Below, one piece after another: positions 1-8,383 of a stretch of DNA of 64,000 nt. The stretch covers positions 124,001 to 188,000 of the forward strand of contig NZ_WQNE01000001.1 of NCBI RefSeq assembly GCF_009759665.1. Reading direction: 5' to 3'. A program made the position numbers and the translations under genes. Position 1 is the first letter of the stretch; each line of letters opens with the position of its first letter. This stretch comes from Bradyrhizobium cajani (lineage in GTDB: Bacteria > Pseudomonadota > Alphaproteobacteria > Rhizobiales > Xanthobacteraceae). Under the pieces are notes generated by a model, which was not told where the DNA came from, ran no database searches, and was given only the letters and a program-made list of their open reading frames with translations.

Positions 1-590
1 TTCCCGAGCGGCAGCTCTGCGAGATGTTCGGCATCTCCCGCACGCCGTTGCGCGAAGCCTTAAAGGTGCTCGCTGCCGAGGGCTTGATTGAGCTGCTGCC
101 CAACCGCGGCGCGCGCGTGCGCCAGCTCGGCCAGCGCGATCTCGAAGAGTTGTTCGACGTGATGGCGGGACTGGAGAGTCTTGCCGGGCGCCTTGCCTGC
201 GAAACCATCACCGACGCGGAAATCACCGCAATCGAGCAGCTCCATTACGAGATGTACGGCCATTACCTGCATCGCGACATGCATGGCTATTTCCAGGCCA
301 ACCAGCGCATCCACGAGAGCATCGTCGCGGCGGCCCGCAACGAGACGCTGAAGACGGCCTACGCCAACTTCGCGGGCAGGATCCGCCGCGTCCGCTATTC
401 CGCCAATTTCGCCCGCAAGCGGCAACGCTGGGCGGAAGCAATGCGCGAGCATGAAGCCATCCTCGATGCGCTGCGCCGCCGGGCAGCGAGCGAGCTCAGC
501 GACATCCTGTTCCAGCACCTGCGCAACAAGCGGGCGGCTGCGATCGAGCACCTCGCCGAGCCCGAAGAGAACGCACCGGCCTCGCCCTGA
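1..590 (+). CDS. GntR family transcriptional regulator, FCD (FadR/VanR) subfamily, 5' partial
   Basis: The frame is open from the first bases of the window, so the start lies upstream. The first visible residues, PERQLCEMFGISRTPLREAL, are the end of a GntR winged-helix domain; TPLREAL is the recognition helix. An all-helical FCD ligand-binding domain follows to the stop at 588-590. In this subfamily the FCD domain binds a small carboxylic acid, often at a metal site. The gene lies 106 bp upstream of the dehydrogenase at 697 in the same direction, so control of that gene, and of itself, is the natural inference. The subfamily call is sure; the ligand is unknown. Confidence 0.9.
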   Translation, partial: PERQLCEMFGISRTPLREALKVLAAEGLIELLPNRGARVRQLGQRDLEELFDVMAGLESLAGRLACETITDAEITAIEQLHYEMYGHYLHRDMHGYFQANQRIHESIVAAARNETLKTAYANFAGRIRRVRYSANFARKRQRWAEAMREHEAILDALRRRAASELSDILFQHLRNKRAAAIEHLAEPEENAPASP

Positions 591-602
591 GGGCGACCGG
601 CT

Positions 603-649
603 TGCTCATTTTGAATTCATAATATAATCGAACGCGAACCATAATGAAT
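603..649 (+). promoter_or_regulatory. Candidate promoter with imperfect inverted repeat upstream of the dehydrogenase operon
   Basis: This AT-rich island in a GC-rich gap contains a good -10-like TATAAT at 623-628. ATTCATAAT at 615-623 and ATAATGAAT at 641-649 form an inverted repeat with 8 of 9 matches and a 17-base spacer. It lies just downstream of the GntR gene and about 50 bp before the ATG at 697, so it could be the operator of that regulator. No convincing -35 is visible at standard spacing. This is inference from position and symmetry only. Confidence 0.35.
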
Positions 650-696
650 AACTCAGCAAGGCCGAGCCCCCTCGCTGGATCAGGCTGGAATCAGGG

Positions 697-3672
697 ATGA
701 CAAACGCCTCCTCGCTCGAACGGCGCCTGCGCGCGGAAATGACCGGCGACGTCCTGTTCGACGGCTTCAGCCGCGGCCGCTACGCCACCGACGCTTCGTT
801 CTACCAGATCATGCCGGCGGGCGTGGTGGTGCCCAAGACGATGGACGAGGCCTTGCGGGCGCTGGCGATTGCCCGCGACGAGGGGCTGAAGGTCACCCCG
901 CGCGGCGGCGGCACCTCGCAATGCGGCCAGACCGTCAATGACGGGCTCGTGATCGATCTCTCCAAGCACCTGAACCGGATCCTGTCGCTCGACGTTGCGA
1001 ACCGGACCTGCGTGGTCGAGCCCGGCATCGTGCTCGACGACCTCAACCGCCAGCTCAAAAAGCACGGCCTGTGGTTTCCGGTCGACGTCTCCACGGCCTC
1101 GCGCGCCACCATCGGCGGCATGGCCGGCAACAATTCCTGCGGCGGCCGCAGCTTGCGGTACGGCACCATGCGCGACAACACGCTGTCGATGGAGGCCTCA
1201 CTGGCCAACGGCACGCTGAGCCGCTTCGGCGAGGTCTCGCGCGATCTCTCGGATATTGAGGCCAGCAACAGCACACGCGCGCTGTTCCGCGACATGCTCG
1301 ATCTCGGCGCGCGCGAGGCCGATGAGATCGCCGCGCGCTTTCCAAAGGTGCAGCGCCGCGTCGGCGGCTACAATCTCGATGCGCTGGTGCCGCGCAACGC
1401 ACCCAACAACATGGCGCATCTGCTGGTCGGCTCCGAAGGCACGCTCGCCTTCACCACCAGGGTCGAGCTGAAGCTGTGGCCGGTCATCCGCAACAAGGCG
1501 CTCGGCGTCTGCCATTTCGGCAGCTTCTACGAGGCGATGGATGCGGCCCAGCACCTGGTCAAGCTGAAGCCGATCGCGGTCGAGTTGGTCGACCGCACCA
1601 TGATCGCGCTCGGCCGCGACATCGCGATGTTCCGCCCCATCATCTCCGCCGCCATCAAGGGCGATCCGGATGCCGTGCTGGTCGTCGAATTCGCGGAAGA
1701 GGACCAGGCGGTTAACCTCGCACGTCTGAAGCAGCTCTCCGAGCTGATGGGCGATCTCGGCTTCGGCTGGAACAACGAGAAACGCAAATGGGGCGGCGTG
1801 GTGGAGATCACCGAGCCGGCGCTCCAGAGCGGCATCGCCGATTTCCGGGCCGCGGGTCTCAACGTCATGATGTCGATGAAGCAGGAGGGCAAGCCGGTCT
1901 CCTTCGTCGAGGACTGCGCCGTGCCGCTGCCGCACCTGGCCGACTACACCGCGCGGCTGAACGAGGTGTTTGCCAGGCACGGCACCAACGGCACGATGTA
2001 TGCCCACGCCTCCGAGGGCTGCCTGCATGTGAGGCCCGTGCTGAATCTGAAGCTGGAGAAGGACGTCAAGGCGATGCGCGCCATCGCCGAGGAGGCCTTC
2101 GCGCTGGTGCGCGAGTACAAGGGCTCGCATTCTGGCGAGCACGGCGACGGCTTGGTGCGCTCCGAATTCCACGAGACCATGTTCGGCGAGCGCCTCGTCG
2201 CCGACTTCAAGGAGGTCAAGCAGCGCTTCGATCCTGACGGCGTCCTCAATCTCGGCAAGATCGTCGATGCGCCCAGGATGGACGACCGCTCGCTGTTCCG
2301 CTTCAAGCCCGATTATCGCGTCGCCGAGCTCAAGACAAAACTCGACTGGTCTGCCTATCCCGGCGCCGGCGGTGGCTTCCAGGGCGCGGTCGAGATGTGC
2401 AACAACAACGGCGCCTGCCGCAAGCTCGAGGGCGGCGTGATGTGCCCGTCCTACCGCGCCACGCGCAACGAGAAGGACGTCACGCGCGGGCGCGCGAACA
2501 CTTTGCGCCTCGCGATCTCCGGTCAGCTCGGCCCCGATGCGTTGTCCTCCGACGAGATGATGGAGACACTAAAACTCTGCGTCTCCTGCAAGGCCTGCCG
2601 CCACGAATGTCCGACCGGCGTCGATATGGCCAAGATGAAGATCGAGGTGCTCGCCGCGCGCGCCGCCTCCCACGGCCTGACGCTGCGCGATCGCCTGGTC
2701 GGCTATCTCCCCCGCTATGCCGGCCTCGCCTCGCGCTTCGCGCCGCTCGCCAATTTGCGCAACCGCAGCCCGCTGCTGCGAAAGTTGTTCGAGCGGTTTG
2801 CCGGCATCAGTGCGCGCCGCGCCCTGCCCGCGTTCCGCAACGACGTGTTTGCACCGCCCGCGGAAGCGGTCGGGCCGCAGACCGGCCGCGAAGTCGTTCT
2901 CTTCGCCGACACCTTCAACCGCATCTACGAGCGCGAAAATCTCGACGCCGCTTTGCGTGTTCTCACGGCCGGCGGCTATCGTGTCCATCTGCCGAAGTCT
3001 GCGCGCGGCAGCCGCCCGCTCTGCTGCGGCCGCACCTTCCTCTCCGCCGGCCTCGTCGATGAGGCCAGATCCGAGCTCGATCGTCTCGTAGCCGCCTTCG
3101 CGCCCTTTGCCGCGCGCGGCGTGCCGATCGTCGGTCTGGAGCCGAGCTGTCTGCTGACACTGCGCGACGAGCTGGCGTCGCTGCGCAAGGACAACGACGC
3201 CAAGGCCGTCGGCGCCCACGCACTGACTTTCGAGGAGTTCCTGGTTCGCGAGGCCGAGGCCGGCCGGCTGCAACTGCCGCTCGGCACCGTCACTGAGAAG
3301 GCCGTGGTGCACGGCCATTGCCATCAAAAGTCCTTCGGCGCCTTCAAGCCGGTCGAGCAGGTGCTGCGCCTCGTCCCCGGCCTGAAGGTCGAGATCATCG
3401 AGTCGAGCTGCTGCGGCATGGCGGGCGCCTTCGGCTATGGCGCCGACACCTACGATGCCTCGATCGAGATGGCCGAGCTATCGCTGCTGCCGGCCGTGCG
3501 GAGCGCGGACCAGAATACGCTCATCGTTGCCGACGGCACCTCCTGCCGGCACCAGATCCATGACGGCGCCCAGCGCGAGGCGCTTCACGTCGCACGCGTG
3601 CTGGCGATGAGCCTCGATCGTACCGGAACAGATTCCACCTCTCTCGCTGAAAAGGAAACCAGCCATGGCTGA
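697..3672 (+). CDS. FAD-binding and (Fe-S)-binding D-2-hydroxyacid dehydrogenase, GlcD-GlcF/YdiJ-type fusion
   Basis: The 991-residue protein joins a GlcD-like flavin half to a GlcF-like iron-sulfur half. An FAD_binding_4 (PCMH) domain spans about residues 40-200 (TPRGGGTSQCGQ, GGMAGNNSCGGRS), then the FAD-oxidase C domain (SGEHGDG near 485). A ferredoxin-type segment near 625-640 contains CVSCKACRHECP. Two cysteine-rich CCG segments follow (PLCCGRTF, SSCCGMAGAFGYG). The family oxidises D-2-hydroxyacids such as D-lactate, D-2-hydroxyglutarate or glycolate and passes electrons to quinone or other carriers. Length and layout match YdiJ-type enzymes. It overlaps the next gene by 8 bp. The substrate cannot be told from sequence. 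Confidence 0.88.
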   Translation: MTNASSLERRLRAEMTGDVLFDGFSRGRYATDASFYQIMPAGVVVPKTMDEALRALAIARDEGLKVTPRGGGTSQCGQTVNDGLVIDLSKHLNRILSLDVANRTCVVEPGIVLDDLNRQLKKHGLWFPVDVSTASRATIGGMAGNNSCGGRSLRYGTMRDNTLSMEASLANGTLSRFGEVSRDLSDIEASNSTRALFRDMLDLGAREADEIAARFPKVQRRVGGYNLDALVPRNAPNNMAHLLVGSEGTLAFTTRVELKLWPVIRNKALGVCHFGSFYEAMDAAQHLVKLKPIAVELVDRTMIALGRDIAMFRPIISAAIKGDPDAVLVVEFAEEDQAVNLARLKQLSELMGDLGFGWNNEKRKWGGVVEITEPALQSGIADFRAAGLNVMMSMKQEGKPVSFVEDCAVPLPHLADYTARLNEVFARHGTNGTMYAHASEGCLHVRPVLNLKLEKDVKAMRAIAEEAFALVREYKGSHSGEHGDGLVRSEFHETMFGERLVADFKEVKQRFDPDGVLNLGKIVDAPRMDDRSLFRFKPDYRVAELKTKLDWSAYPGAGGGFQGAVEMCNNNGACRKLEGGVMCPSYRATRNEKDVTRGRANTLRLAISGQLGPDALSSDEMMETLKLCVSCKACRHECPTGVDMAKMKIEVLAARAASHGLTLRDRLVGYLPRYAGLASRFAPLANLRNRSPLLRKLFERFAGISARRALPAFRNDVFAPPAEAVGPQTGREVVLFADTFNRIYERENLDAALRVLTAGGYRVHLPKSARGSRPLCCGRTFLSAGLVDEARSELDRLVAAFAPFAARGVPIVGLEPSCLLTLRDELASLRKDNDAKAVGAHALTFEEFLVREAEAGRLQLPLGTVTEKAVVHGHCHQKSFGAFKPVEQVLRLVPGLKVEIIESSCCGMAGAFGYGADTYDASIEMAELSLLPAVRSADQNTLIVADGTSCRHQIHDGAQREALHVARVLAMSLDRTGTDSTSLAEKETSHG

Positions 3673-4093
3673 ACTCACGCTCGACACCGCCCGCAAGATC
3701 CTCGACGCCGCCTTCGCGAAGGCCGGCGAGCTCAAGCTGAAGCCGCTGGTCGTCACCGTCCTGGACGCGCGCGGCGTGCTCAAGCTCGCCGCGGCGCAGG
3801 ACGGCACCAGCCTGATGCGCGCCGAGATCGCCCATGGCAAGGCCTATGGCGCGCTCGCGATGGGCATGGGTTCGCGCGCCCTGTTCCAGCGCGCGCAAGA
3901 ACAGGCCTATTTCATCGACGCGGTGAACACGATTGCCAAGGGGGCGCTGGTGCCGGTGCCCGGCGGCGTGCTGATCATGGACGGTACGATCCTGCTGGGC
4001 GCCGTCGGCGTCTCCGGCGACACCTCCGACAATGACGAAGCCTGCGCGGTCGCCGGCATCCAGGCGGCGGGGCTGAAGGCCAACGCAGGCTAA
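3665..4093 (+). CDS. GlcG/HbpS-like heme-binding family protein (DUF336)
   Basis: This 142-residue protein of the GlcG/HbpS family matches the usual length of a single domain (LDTARKILDAAFAKAGELKL at the start; the glycine-rich GAVGVSGDTSDNDEACA near the C-terminus is the family signature). GlcG sits in glycolate oxidase operons and HbpS binds heme, but the role of most members is unknown. Its ATG overlaps the 3' end of the dehydrogenase gene by 8 bp, so the two are almost certainly translated together. That mirrors the glcDEF-glcG arrangement and supports a glycolate or lactate role for the operon. Confidence 0.82.
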   Translation: MAELTLDTARKILDAAFAKAGELKLKPLVVTVLDARGVLKLAAAQDGTSLMRAEIAHGKAYGALAMGMGSRALFQRAQEQAYFIDAVNTIAKGALVPVPGGVLIMDGTILLGAVGVSGDTSDNDEACAVAGIQAAGLKANAG

Positions 4094-4100
4094 AGGTCAT

Positions 4101-4118
4101 TCCGGGGCACGCCCCGGA
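4101..4118 (+). terminator. GC-rich hairpin downstream of the GlcG-like gene
   Basis: TCCGGGGC at 4101-4108 and GCCCCGGA at 4111-4118 are perfect inverted copies separated by two bases, 8 bp after the stop codon. No T-tract follows, so it may slow RNA decay or assist termination rather than act as a classic intrinsic terminator. It may also be part of the repeat family that continues downstream. Confidence 0.4.
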
Positions 4119-4130
4119 CCGACAGTCCAG

Positions 4131-4205
4131 TAGCCCGGATGAGCGTAGCGACATCCGGGAGCGCCACGGATGTTGTCCCGTGTGTCGCTGCGCTCACCCG
4201 GGCTA
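4131..4205. repeat. Intergenic palindromic repeat, type 1
   Basis: The 5' arm TAGCCCGGATGAGCGTAGCG at 4131-4150 is mirrored with a few mismatches by the complement of the segment ending at 4205, so the whole unit folds into a long imperfect hairpin. Elements with these arms occur in many copies between genes of Bradyrhizobium; that statement is from memory, not from a search. It lies in a 1-kb gene-free stretch. The open frames that cross it look like shadows of the palindrome. Confidence 0.6.
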
Positions 4206-4862
4206 CCAGATCGTGCGCTGCCCGACGGGCAAAACACGCCAGTGCTCGGTCAACTGCCGCACGCCAAAATATTCGCCTTTACAGAATTTCTGATTTGTCG
4301 CATCTTTCCGCCATCCTGATCCGGCGAAAGGGGCGGTCGTACGTCGTCACGAACCGCGGATCGGGCTGCGGTGGACGCGAGCGGCGTCGATGCGGAATGT
4401 GGTGCGCAGGGCGAGATGAACCTCGTGAGCGCATCGCGGACCGACACGACGAACGGCGCTGAATGCGTACGGCGAAAACGCGTGGTCCTGGCCGTCGTTG
4501 CTACGGTCAAGCCTTTGCGGAGGCGGGGTCGCTTCAACCGGGGCGGCGTCCGTGAATTTCGCGGAGGTGACGGAGGCAAAAAGGAACTCGTCTCCGGGGA
4601 GAGCGCGCATAAGCCGTTAGACCACTGCGCAGGGAAGGCCGGATGTTTCGGCTGCCCTGTATCGCTCCTGTGCGTTGCGTGTGCATCATTCTTGCACGGG
4701 AGTCTTGCGGGTGCCAGCCGGCACCCGGCCTTCCCTGCGCCCTCTTTGAGAGAGGGTGTGACGCGAAGAGCAAACCTCGGGCGAAATCACGCCGCGAGAG
4801 GGCGAAGCCGTGTCTGCTGTTTGAGATGTGAGTTGGAGAGCGGTGGCCACGCACCTTGCTCT
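4206..4862. other. Gene-free stretch containing a nested-hairpin element (core 4627-4756)
   Basis: No credible gene is visible on either strand between the two palindromes. The core is strongly structured. A perfect 16-bp stem pairs 4627-4642 with 4725-4740. Inside it are hairpins 4681-4685/4693-4697 and 4709-4715/4720-4726; the last of these shares two bases with the outer stem. A hairpin 4740-4745/4751-4756 abuts the outer stem. The upstream part, from about 4350, lacks protein-like composition. I recall similar text recurring in Bradyrhizobium intergenic regions, which suggests a multi-copy non-coding element. Whether it is transcribed is unknown. Confidence 0.5.
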
Positions 4863-4941
4863 GTCATTGCGAGCGCAGCGAAGCAATCCAGACTGCCGCC
4901 CGCGGAAAGACTCTGGATTGCGTCGCTACGCTCGCAATGAC
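4863..4941. repeat. Intergenic palindromic repeat, type 2
   Basis: GTCATTGCGAG at 4863-4873 is exactly complementary to CTCGCAATGAC at 4931-4941. The inner arms (AGCGAAGCAATCCAGA against CTCTGGATTGCGTCGCT) pair with few mismatches, leaving a loop near 4895-4908. This is a familiar dispersed palindrome in Bradyrhizobiaceae, usually in untranslated gaps. Confidence 0.65.
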
Positions 4942-4970
4942 GAGGAGGCTGCGGCGAGCGCTAATCCATC

Positions 4971-5120
4971 CCCGTCACCCTGAGGCGCGTGCTCAGCGGC
5001 GCAACCGCGCCACTGAGCAAGCCTCGAAGGGCAACGGCCCGGCTGCATCTCGGCCGTTCATCCTTCGAGGCTCCCGATGGGGCGCGACGCGCCCCATCTC
5101 TCGCACCTCAGGATGACGGG
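4971..5120. repeat. Intergenic palindromic repeat, type 3
   Basis: CCCGTCACCCTGAGGCGCG at the left end is mirrored by CACCTCAGGATGACGGG ending at 5120, and the inner arms around the cctcgaagg/ccttcgagg pair also match. It is a long imperfect palindrome distinct from the two before it. It ends about 20 bp from the 3' end of the crotonase gene and so lies in its 3' untranslated region. Confidence 0.65.
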
Positions 5121-5140
5121 TCAAGAGAGCGAGCAGCCCC

Positions 5141-5923
5141 TCACCGTCCCGTCCAGACCGGCTTGCGCTTCTCGCTGAACGCCTTCAGGCCCTCCTTCGC
5201 GTCCTCGGTCATCGCGAGCAGCGCGATCTGGCTTTCGGTGTAGGCGATGCTCTCGTCGAACGACATCGAGGCGATCGCGCGCATGGCATATTTGCCGCGG
5301 CGGATCGCGGTCGGGGATTTGTCGACGATGCGGCCAATCAGCCAATCGACCTTGGCATCGAGCTCGGCTGTGGGCACGACGTAGTTAAGCAGCCCCGCAG
5401 CTTGCGCGGCCTTGGCATCGAACGGCTCGCCCGTGAGCGCCCATTCGTTGACGAACCGCGGCGGCGCGATGGTCCGCAACAGGCTCAGGACCTGCATCGG
5501 AAATACGCCGACCTTGACCTCCGGCAGGCCGAAGACGACGTGATCGGCCGCGACCGCCATGTCGGTCATGCAGAGCAGGCCCATGCCACCAGCCATGCAG
5601 ACGCCGCCGACCCGCGCGATCGCGGGCTTGGTGGCGTTCTGTGACAAACGCAAGAGATCGGCATAGTCGACATTTGGTTTGGAATGATCCATCGCGAAAG
5701 CCGCGCCGGAATTCTGCAGGTCGGCGCCCGCGCAGAACGCCTTGTCGCCCGCGCCCGTCAGCACGATGACGCGGACATCCTTGTCGTCATGCGCGTCGCG
5801 ATAGCCTTTGGTGATGCCAGCAATGACGTCGCCATTCAGCGCGTTGCGCTTCTCCGGCCGGTTGATGGTGATCCGGAACGCCTGCCCACGCTTCTCGGTG
5901 ATGACGGCTGTGGTGTCGGTCAT
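5141..5923 (-). CDS. Enoyl-CoA hydratase/isomerase family protein
   Basis: A 260-residue crotonase-fold protein. NRPEKRNAL near the N-terminus, the oxyanion-hole segment AFCAGADL and GGVCMAGGMGLLCMTDMAVA are family hallmarks. GLPEVKVGVFPM carries a glutamate at the usual position of a catalytic acid/base. The ATG at 5923 is preferred over one 63 bp upstream because AAGGAA lies about 10 bases before it and the domain begins directly after it. Members hydrate, isomerise or hydrolyse acyl-CoA thioesters. It is oriented like the molybdoenzyme upstream, with a 132-bp gap. The exact reaction cannot be assigned. Confidence 0.87.
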   Translation of the reverse strand: MTDTTAVITEKRGQAFRITINRPEKRNALNGDVIAGITKGYRDAHDDKDVRVIVLTGAGDKAFCAGADLQNSGAAFAMDHSKPNVDYADLLRLSQNATKPAIARVGGVCMAGGMGLLCMTDMAVAADHVVFGLPEVKVGVFPMQVLSLLRTIAPPRFVNEWALTGEPFDAKAAQAAGLLNYVVPTAELDAKVDWLIGRIVDKSPTAIRRGKYAMRAIASMSFDESIAYTESQIALLAMTEDAKEGLKAFSEKRKPVWTGR

Positions 5924-6055
5924 GGCACGCTCGCTTCCTTGCTCCCGTTTTGCAGCCATTTGCGGCAGCTTGGGCGGCAGGTGCAAGGGCTATCTGCGGC
6001 GAGGCGCCGCTTTAGCGCCTCGACACAAATTGGCGAGGCGATCGATGCGGAGCGC

Positions 6056-8146
6056 TCAGGCCGAGACTGCTTTCCTGATCCAGACCTTGTTGTCGTGGAA
6101 CGCAGCTCCGCCGATCGGCGCAATCGTGTCGGCGCCCGTCAGCATGTTGATGCCGCGGCCGCCGATATGGCCCTTGTTCGGATGAACGGATTCGGCGATC
6201 AGCACGCCGCGCCGGACGCCCTCGAACAGCGCGGCAATCAGCGTGGTCTCGCCGCGGCTGTTGCCGAGCGTCACCGCATCGCCCTCGGCGATGTCGAGCG
6301 CGGCCGCATCCAGGGGATGGATCATCACGCTCGCCTTGCCCTCGCGCGCCTGCGAGGACGGCGTCTCATTGAACGTCGTGTTGAGAAAGCTGCGCGAGGG
6401 GCTGGTCGCGAGCCGGAACGGATGGGCCTGATCGGCCTGCTCGATCACCGCCCAATGGTCCGGCAACGCCGGCATCTTGTCGAAATCGCCCATCGTCTGG
6501 CCGAACGGCGGATGGGCCCAGTCGGCCTTGAAATGGAATTTCCTGTCGGCATGCGCAAAGCCGTCGAGATAATGCGAGGTGCGGAAGTCCGGTTGCAGGT
6601 CGCGCCAGATGTCGGCTTCGAGACCCGCGATATCGCCGTGATCGCTGAGCTTCAGCGTCGCGTCGATCAATTCGCGCGGCGTCATCGCGAAGCCCGGATG
6701 CTTCGCGCCCAGCCGCGGCGCCAGCGCCTGCAATACCTCGTGGTTGGAGCGGCATTCGCCGGGCGGGTCGATCAGCTTCGGCCCGACCGAGATGTGCTGA
6801 TGGCCGCCGCCGTAATAGAGATCGTCATGCTCCATGAACATGGTCGCCGGCAGCACGATGTCGGCCATCTCAGCCGTCTCGGTCATGAACTGCTCGTGCA
6901 CCGCGACGAACAGATCCTCGCGTGCAAAGCCCTGTCGCACCAGCGCCTGCTCCGGCGCCACCGTCATCGGGTTGGTGTTCTGGATCAGCATCGCCTTGAT
7001 CGGTCCCTTGCCGAGCAGCGCCTCGGCATCGCCGGTGAGGATGCGGCCGATCTGCGACTGGTCGAGCGCGCGCGTCGTCTTGTCGATCGCGTCATGGCCT
7101 TCGATGATGGATTCGTTGAAGTGCCACAGCGCGTAATTGTTGAAGAAGGCGCCGCCGCCTTCGTACTGCCAGGCCCCCGTCACCGCGGGAATGCACAGCG
7201 CCGCATGCATCTGCGTGGCGCCGTTGCGCGAGCGGGTGAAGCCGTAGCCGAGACGGAAGAAGGTCCGCTTGGTCTCGCCAACGGCCTTGGCAAAGGCCTC
7301 GATCTCCGCCACCGGCACGCCGCAGATCGCAGACGCCCATTCCGGCGTCCGCGTTCGCAGATGCGCCTCGAGTTCGGCCGGACAATCCGTGTATTTGTCC
7401 ATATAGGCGCGGTCGGCATAGCCGTCGCGGAACAGCACGTGCATGACGCCGCAGGCAAAGGCACCGTCGGTGCCGGGCCGCAGGATGATCTTGATGTCAG
7501 CCTGCTTCATGGTGTCGTTGTCGTAGATGTCGACGGCGGCGATCCTCGCGCCACGCTCCTTGCGCGCGCGCGAGGCGTGCGTCATGACGTTGACTTGGGT
7601 GTTGACCGGATTGGTGCCCCAGATCACCACGAGGTCGGAGAGCGCCATCTCACGCGGATCGACGCCGGCGATCTTGCCGGTGCCGATCGCAAACCCGATG
7701 CGTCCGACATTGGCGCAGATGGTCTGATAGAAGCGCGAATATTTCTTCACATGCGTGAGGCGGTTGAGGCCGTCGCGCATCACGAGGCCCATCGTACCGG
7801 CGTAGTAATAGGGCCAGATCGACTCCGCACCGAACTCGCGCTCGGCTTGGTTGAAGCGATCGGCGATCTCGTCCAGCGCCTCGTCCCAGGAGATCCGCGC
7901 AAACTGGCCCGAGCCCTTCGGCCCAATGCGGCGCATCGGAAATGTCACCCGTTCGGGGTGATGGATGCGCTCGGCATAGCGGGCGACCTTGGCGCAGACG
8001 ACGCCGGCCGTGTAGGTCTGCTTTTTCGAACCGCGGACGCGACCGATGCTGCGGCCTTCGACCACCTCGATATCGAGCGCGCAAGCCGAGGGACAGTCGT
8101 GCGGACAGGTCGAATGGCGGATTTCGATCTTGGCGTGCTGGTTCAT
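6056..8146 (-). CDS. Molybdopterin (bis-MGD)-dependent oxidoreductase, DMSO-reductase superfamily
   Basis: A protein of about 696 residues. It opens with a [4Fe-4S] site, CPHDCPSAC plus a fourth cysteine in VVCAK about 28 residues later. Molybdopterin-binding segments follow (VVIWGTNPVNTQVN, MLIQNTNPMTVAPEQ), then a C-terminal beta-barrel dinucleotide-binding domain (PLDAAALDIAEGDAVTLGNS). C in QTICANVG is a candidate molybdenum ligand. There is no Tat signal, so the enzyme is probably cytoplasmic. The start at 8146 places the Fe-S motif near the N-terminus; an ATG 42 bp upstream is possible. Family members act as formate dehydrogenases or oxygen-atom transfer enzymes; the substrate here is unknown. 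Confidence 0.85.
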   Translation of the reverse strand: MNQHAKIEIRHSTCPHDCPSACALDIEVVEGRSIGRVRGSKKQTYTAGVVCAKVARYAERIHHPERVTFPMRRIGPKGSGQFARISWDEALDEIADRFNQAEREFGAESIWPYYYAGTMGLVMRDGLNRLTHVKKYSRFYQTICANVGRIGFAIGTGKIAGVDPREMALSDLVVIWGTNPVNTQVNVMTHASRARKERGARIAAVDIYDNDTMKQADIKIILRPGTDGAFACGVMHVLFRDGYADRAYMDKYTDCPAELEAHLRTRTPEWASAICGVPVAEIEAFAKAVGETKRTFFRLGYGFTRSRNGATQMHAALCIPAVTGAWQYEGGGAFFNNYALWHFNESIIEGHDAIDKTTRALDQSQIGRILTGDAEALLGKGPIKAMLIQNTNPMTVAPEQALVRQGFAREDLFVAVHEQFMTETAEMADIVLPATMFMEHDDLYYGGGHQHISVGPKLIDPPGECRSNHEVLQALAPRLGAKHPGFAMTPRELIDATLKLSDHGDIAGLEADIWRDLQPDFRTSHYLDGFAHADRKFHFKADWAHPPFGQTMGDFDKMPALPDHWAVIEQADQAHPFRLATSPSRSFLNTTFNETPSSQAREGKASVMIHPLDAAALDIAEGDAVTLGNSRGETTLIAALFEGVRRGVLIAESVHPNKGHIGGRGINMLTGADTIAPIGGAAFHDNKVWIRKAVSA

Positions 8147-8383
8147 GGCCAAATTCGTAACACCAAAATACCAGCCCGCCGAGCGCATTTATCCGGCATT
8201 GCCCATGCAATTTGCTCAAGTCCCGCGCGCTGCAATGTCCTGCCGCAACTGCGAAATGCCGCCCGATCACACCGGAAACCGCCTGATATTCCGGCCCAGT
8301 TTGGCTTTGTAAGTCGTCGACAGTTCGCGCGCCCTCCCGCTACAGTGCCGGCCAACAAGAACGACATCAGGGAGGTGGGCAAG

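Noticed and set aside
4139..5243. Several open frames of 60-190 codons between 4.1 and 5.2 kb.
   Set aside because: They run through palindromic repeats or overlap the crotonase 3' end, have no ribosome sites and look nothing like proteins.
5684..8383. A very long open frame (900 codons) on the plus strand opposite the crotonase and molybdoenzyme genes.
   Set aside because: It is antisense to two clear genes in GC-rich codon-biased DNA, has no recognisable domain, and its real part begins only at the TctC-type protein (8384).
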